Shown here: positions 51,390 to 53,160 of the stretch, one piece after another
Position numbering within the stretch: position 1 is the stretch's first letter
How the letters are laid out: the number at the start of each line of letters is the position of its first letter
Assembly: GCA_965602225.1 (NCBI GenBank)
Contig: CBFCYE010000017.1
Coordinates: 1-53,160, forward strand
Direction of reading: 5' to 3'
From: Tenderia sp965602225
Lineage (GTDB): Bacteria; Pseudomonadota; Gammaproteobacteria; Tenderiales; Tenderiaceae
DNA: 53,160 nucleotides
Position numbers and translations under genes: made by a program
Notes under the pieces: model-generated
What the model was told of the DNA's origin: nothing
Databases searched by the model: none
Seen by the model: only the letters and a program-made list of their open reading frames with translations

Positions 51390-52442
51390 ATGACTAATAC
51401 CAACAATCCGATGGGGACTGACGGTTTTGAATTTGTAGAATACACCGCCCCTGACACGCGAGCCCTGGAAAAACTTTTCCAGCAGATGGGCTTTAGCGCC
51501 ATTGCCCGCCACCGCTCCAAAGATGTTGTGCTTTATCGCCAGGGAAATATCAATTTCATCATCAATCATGAGCCGGATAGCTTTGCCCAAAGCTTTGCCG
51601 CCAAGCATGGCCCATCCTGTTGTGCCTTTGCAATTCGCGTTAAAGATGCTACCCACACTTACGAGCAAGTTTTAAAACTCGGTGCCAAACCTTTTCAGGG
51701 CAAGATTGGGCCAATGGAACTCAATATCCCTGCTATCGAAGGTATCGGCGGCAGCGTGCTTTATCTGGTAGACCGTTATGACAATGGTTCAATCTATGAT
51801 GTCGACTTTGTCCCTATCGATGGTGCCGACCTCAATCCAACAGGTGTTGGCCTGATAGAAATAGACCACCTCACCCACAACGTCCACGAAGGCCAGATGA
51901 ACACCTGGGCAGAGTTTTATGAAAAGCTGTTCAACTTTAAAGAGATTCGCTATTTCGATATTACCGGCCAACAAACCGGTTTGAAGTCGCGCGCCATGAC
52001 CAGCCCCTGCGGCAAGATACGCATCCCCATCAACGAACCTTCGGATAACAAGTCACAAATCCAGGAATACATCGACGCCTATCACGGCGAAGGCATACAA
52101 CATATCGCCCTGACCACTGATGATATTTATCAAAGCATAGCAACGCTACATGCCAACGGAATTGAGATGATGGACGTGCCCGAAAGCTATTATGAAATGG
52201 TTGAGGATCGTCTGCCCGGTCACGGCGAAGATCTGAAGCGTTTAAGTCAGCACCGCATCCTTATCGATGGTGATTTGGAAAACGACAAAGGTCTGTTGTT
52301 ACAGATCTTCACTCAAACTGTGATTGGGCCAATCTTTTTCGAAATTATTCAACGCAAGGGCAATCAGGGTTTTGGTGAAGGCAACTTCCGCGCCCTGTTT
52401 GAATCTATAGAAAGAGATCAAATCAAACGGGGTGTGATCTAA
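51390..52442 (+). CDS. hpd: 4-Hydroxyphenylpyruvate dioxygenase
   Basis: Non-haem iron enzyme that converts 4-hydroxyphenylpyruvate to homogentisate in tyrosine degradation. The 350-residue product has the two iron His in IEIDHLTHNV and GIQHIALTTDDI and the Glu in GPIFFEIIQRKGNQGFGEGNF region (key residue FFEIIQR), plus the late hallmark NQGFGEGNFRALFE. GAGG stands six bases before the ATG at 51390. The TAA overlaps the hmgA ATG by one base (TAATG), so the two consecutive pathway enzymes are translated together. Confidence 0.96.
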   Translation: MTNTNNPMGTDGFEFVEYTAPDTRALEKLFQQMGFSAIARHRSKDVVLYRQGNINFIINHEPDSFAQSFAAKHGPSCCAFAIRVKDATHTYEQVLKLGAKPFQGKIGPMELNIPAIEGIGGSVLYLVDRYDNGSIYDVDFVPIDGADLNPTGVGLIEIDHLTHNVHEGQMNTWAEFYEKLFNFKEIRYFDITGQQTGLKSRAMTSPCGKIRIPINEPSDNKSQIQEYIDAYHGEGIQHIALTTDDIYQSIATLHANGIEMMDVPESYYEMVEDRLPGHGEDLKRLSQHRILIDGDLENDKGLLLQIFTQTVIGPIFFEIIQRKGNQGFGEGNFRALFESIERDQIKRGVI

Positions 52443-53160
52443 TGGCCGGCCCGCTAAACCTGCCACGACGTGAAGGCGAAACCTCACGCCAGGCTCATGC
52501 CGATCTACCCAAAGATAGTTACGAACGCGAACTGGGGCGCGAGGGTTTCTTTGGCCCGGCAACACAGATGTATCATTCCCATCCGCCCACTGGTTGGATC
52601 AGCTTTGAAGGGCCATTGCGTCCACGCGCCTTCGACACCACCAAACTGCCAAACGACAGCACTACGCTGTGGCAGGCGCAACAACTACTTGGCAATGCCC
52701 ACACCCAGATTCGGCTATGGCGAACAAAAGGAAAAATGGATTATCTATTACGTAATGCCGATGGTGATGAGTTGCTGTTTATTCATCAAGGCAGTGCCGA
52801 ACTTTATTGTGACTATGGCCACCTCAGTATTCGCGAAGGTGATTACATCTGCATTCCACGCGGCACGCTGTGGCGCATCGATGCCGATGAAACAGTTACC
52901 GCTCTAGTCATCGAAGCAACTAATGATAACTACAGCCTGCCGGACAAAGGCATAGCAGGTCACCACGCCATCTTTGATCCGGGCATGCTTGATGTGCCTG
53001 AGATTAACAACATGTTCAAACAACAGCAGGACGAAAATCAATGGCCGGTGCTGGTAAAGCGTCGCAATGAGATTAGCACCATCACCTACCCATTTAATCC
53101 CTTAGATGCAATCGGTTGGCAAGGCACCCTGATGCCCATGCGCATCAACTGGCGCGACAT
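52442..53160 (+). CDS. hmgA: Homogentisate 1,2-dioxygenase (C-terminus outside window)
   Basis: Opens the ring of homogentisate to maleylacetoacetate. The 239 codons present start MAGPLNLPRREGETSRQAHA and include EGFFGPATQMYHSHPPTGWI (20 residues), typical of the bacterial short homogentisate dioxygenase, and the cupin block GDELLFIHQGSAELYCDYG (19 residues). The catalytic iron ligands near the C-terminus lie beyond the window edge. It shares the A of the hpd stop codon (TAATG), and follows it in pathway order. The remaining steps (maleylacetoacetate isomerase, fumarylacetoacetase) are not in the window. Confidence 0.92.
   Translation, partial: MAGPLNLPRREGETSRQAHADLPKDSYERELGREGFFGPATQMYHSHPPTGWISFEGPLRPRAFDTTKLPNDSTTLWQAQQLLGNAHTQIRLWRTKGKMDYLLRNADGDELLFIHQGSAELYCDYGHLSIREGDYICIPRGTLWRIDADETVTALVIEATNDNYSLPDKGIAGHHAIFDPGMLDVPEINNMFKQQQDENQWPVLVKRRNEISTITYPFNPLDAIGWQGTLMPMRINWRD

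Overview
The window comes from the chromosome of a gammaproteobacterium. The run pepP / UPF0149 (ygfB) / ZapB-like coiled-coil gene / zapA / 6S RNA / fau is the classical gammaproteobacterial arrangement, and cmoA-cmoB, metH, uup, zapE and dusC agree with it. Type I sulfide:quinone oxidoreductase, a c'-type cytochrome, the methylcitrate cycle, an E1-alpha/E1-beta/E2 oxo-acid dehydrogenase and tyrosine degradation suggest an environmental respiring bacterium, possibly able to oxidise sulfide. The species cannot be named from the sequence. I see no tRNA, rRNA, CRISPR array, transposase or prophage.

Layout: (1) 1-3723, pepP (cut by the window edge) and ygfB on the minus strand, then divergent zapB-like, zapA, ssrS, fau and an EVE-domain gene. 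(2) 3725-9029, PilZ protein, ilvA, rpiA with a strong terminator, two small conserved genes and sqr. (3) 9190-16453, zapE, a TPR/SPINDLY O-GlcNAc-transferase-like protein, a MORN-repeat lipoprotein, a GNAT protein and uup. (4) 16500-18894, a TetR-type regulator translationally coupled to thioredoxin-type arsenate reductase, and a globin-coupled diguanylate cyclase whose best ribosome-binding site points at an ATC codon. (5) 19005-27630, metH, three uncharacterised or poorly characterised exported or membrane genes (one a class II cytochrome c), then pilU and an HD-GYP phosphodiesterase. (6) 27641-37019, housekeeping and tRNA modification genes (dusC, cmoA, cmoB), a TatD nuclease, an acidic tandem-repeat protein, a YkuD-domain protein lacking its catalytic cysteine, msrB and small conserved genes. 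(7) 37012-40472, a LysR regulator divergent from DoxX, glutathionyl-hydroquinone reductase, dual-CDGSH protein and pirin, which reads as a quinone/electrophile stress locus. (8) 40639-49777, a long same-strand catabolic cluster: acyl-CoA dehydrogenase, oxo-acid dehydrogenase E1-alpha/E1-beta/E2, prpB, prpC, prpD and a hotdog thioesterase, most with overlapping ends. (9) 49805-53160, a GC-rich inverted-repeat element, exported msrA, a small membrane protein, and hpd-hmgA (hmgA cut by the window edge).

Themes that join genes: cyclic di-GMP is made (globin-GGDEF), broken (HD-GYP) and sensed (PilZ) by products of this window, with the HD-GYP gene directly behind pilU. Methionine redox and synthesis appear repeatedly (metH, msrA, msrB). 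The 40.6-49.8 kb cluster can be read as an acyl-CoA / 2-oxo-acid to propionyl-CoA to pyruvate route. No single cassette stands out as an unmistakably new system. The best leads are the coupled catabolic cluster, the LysR redox locus, the Cys-less YkuD protein, the acidic repeat protein, the secreted CxxC protein and the ATC start candidate.
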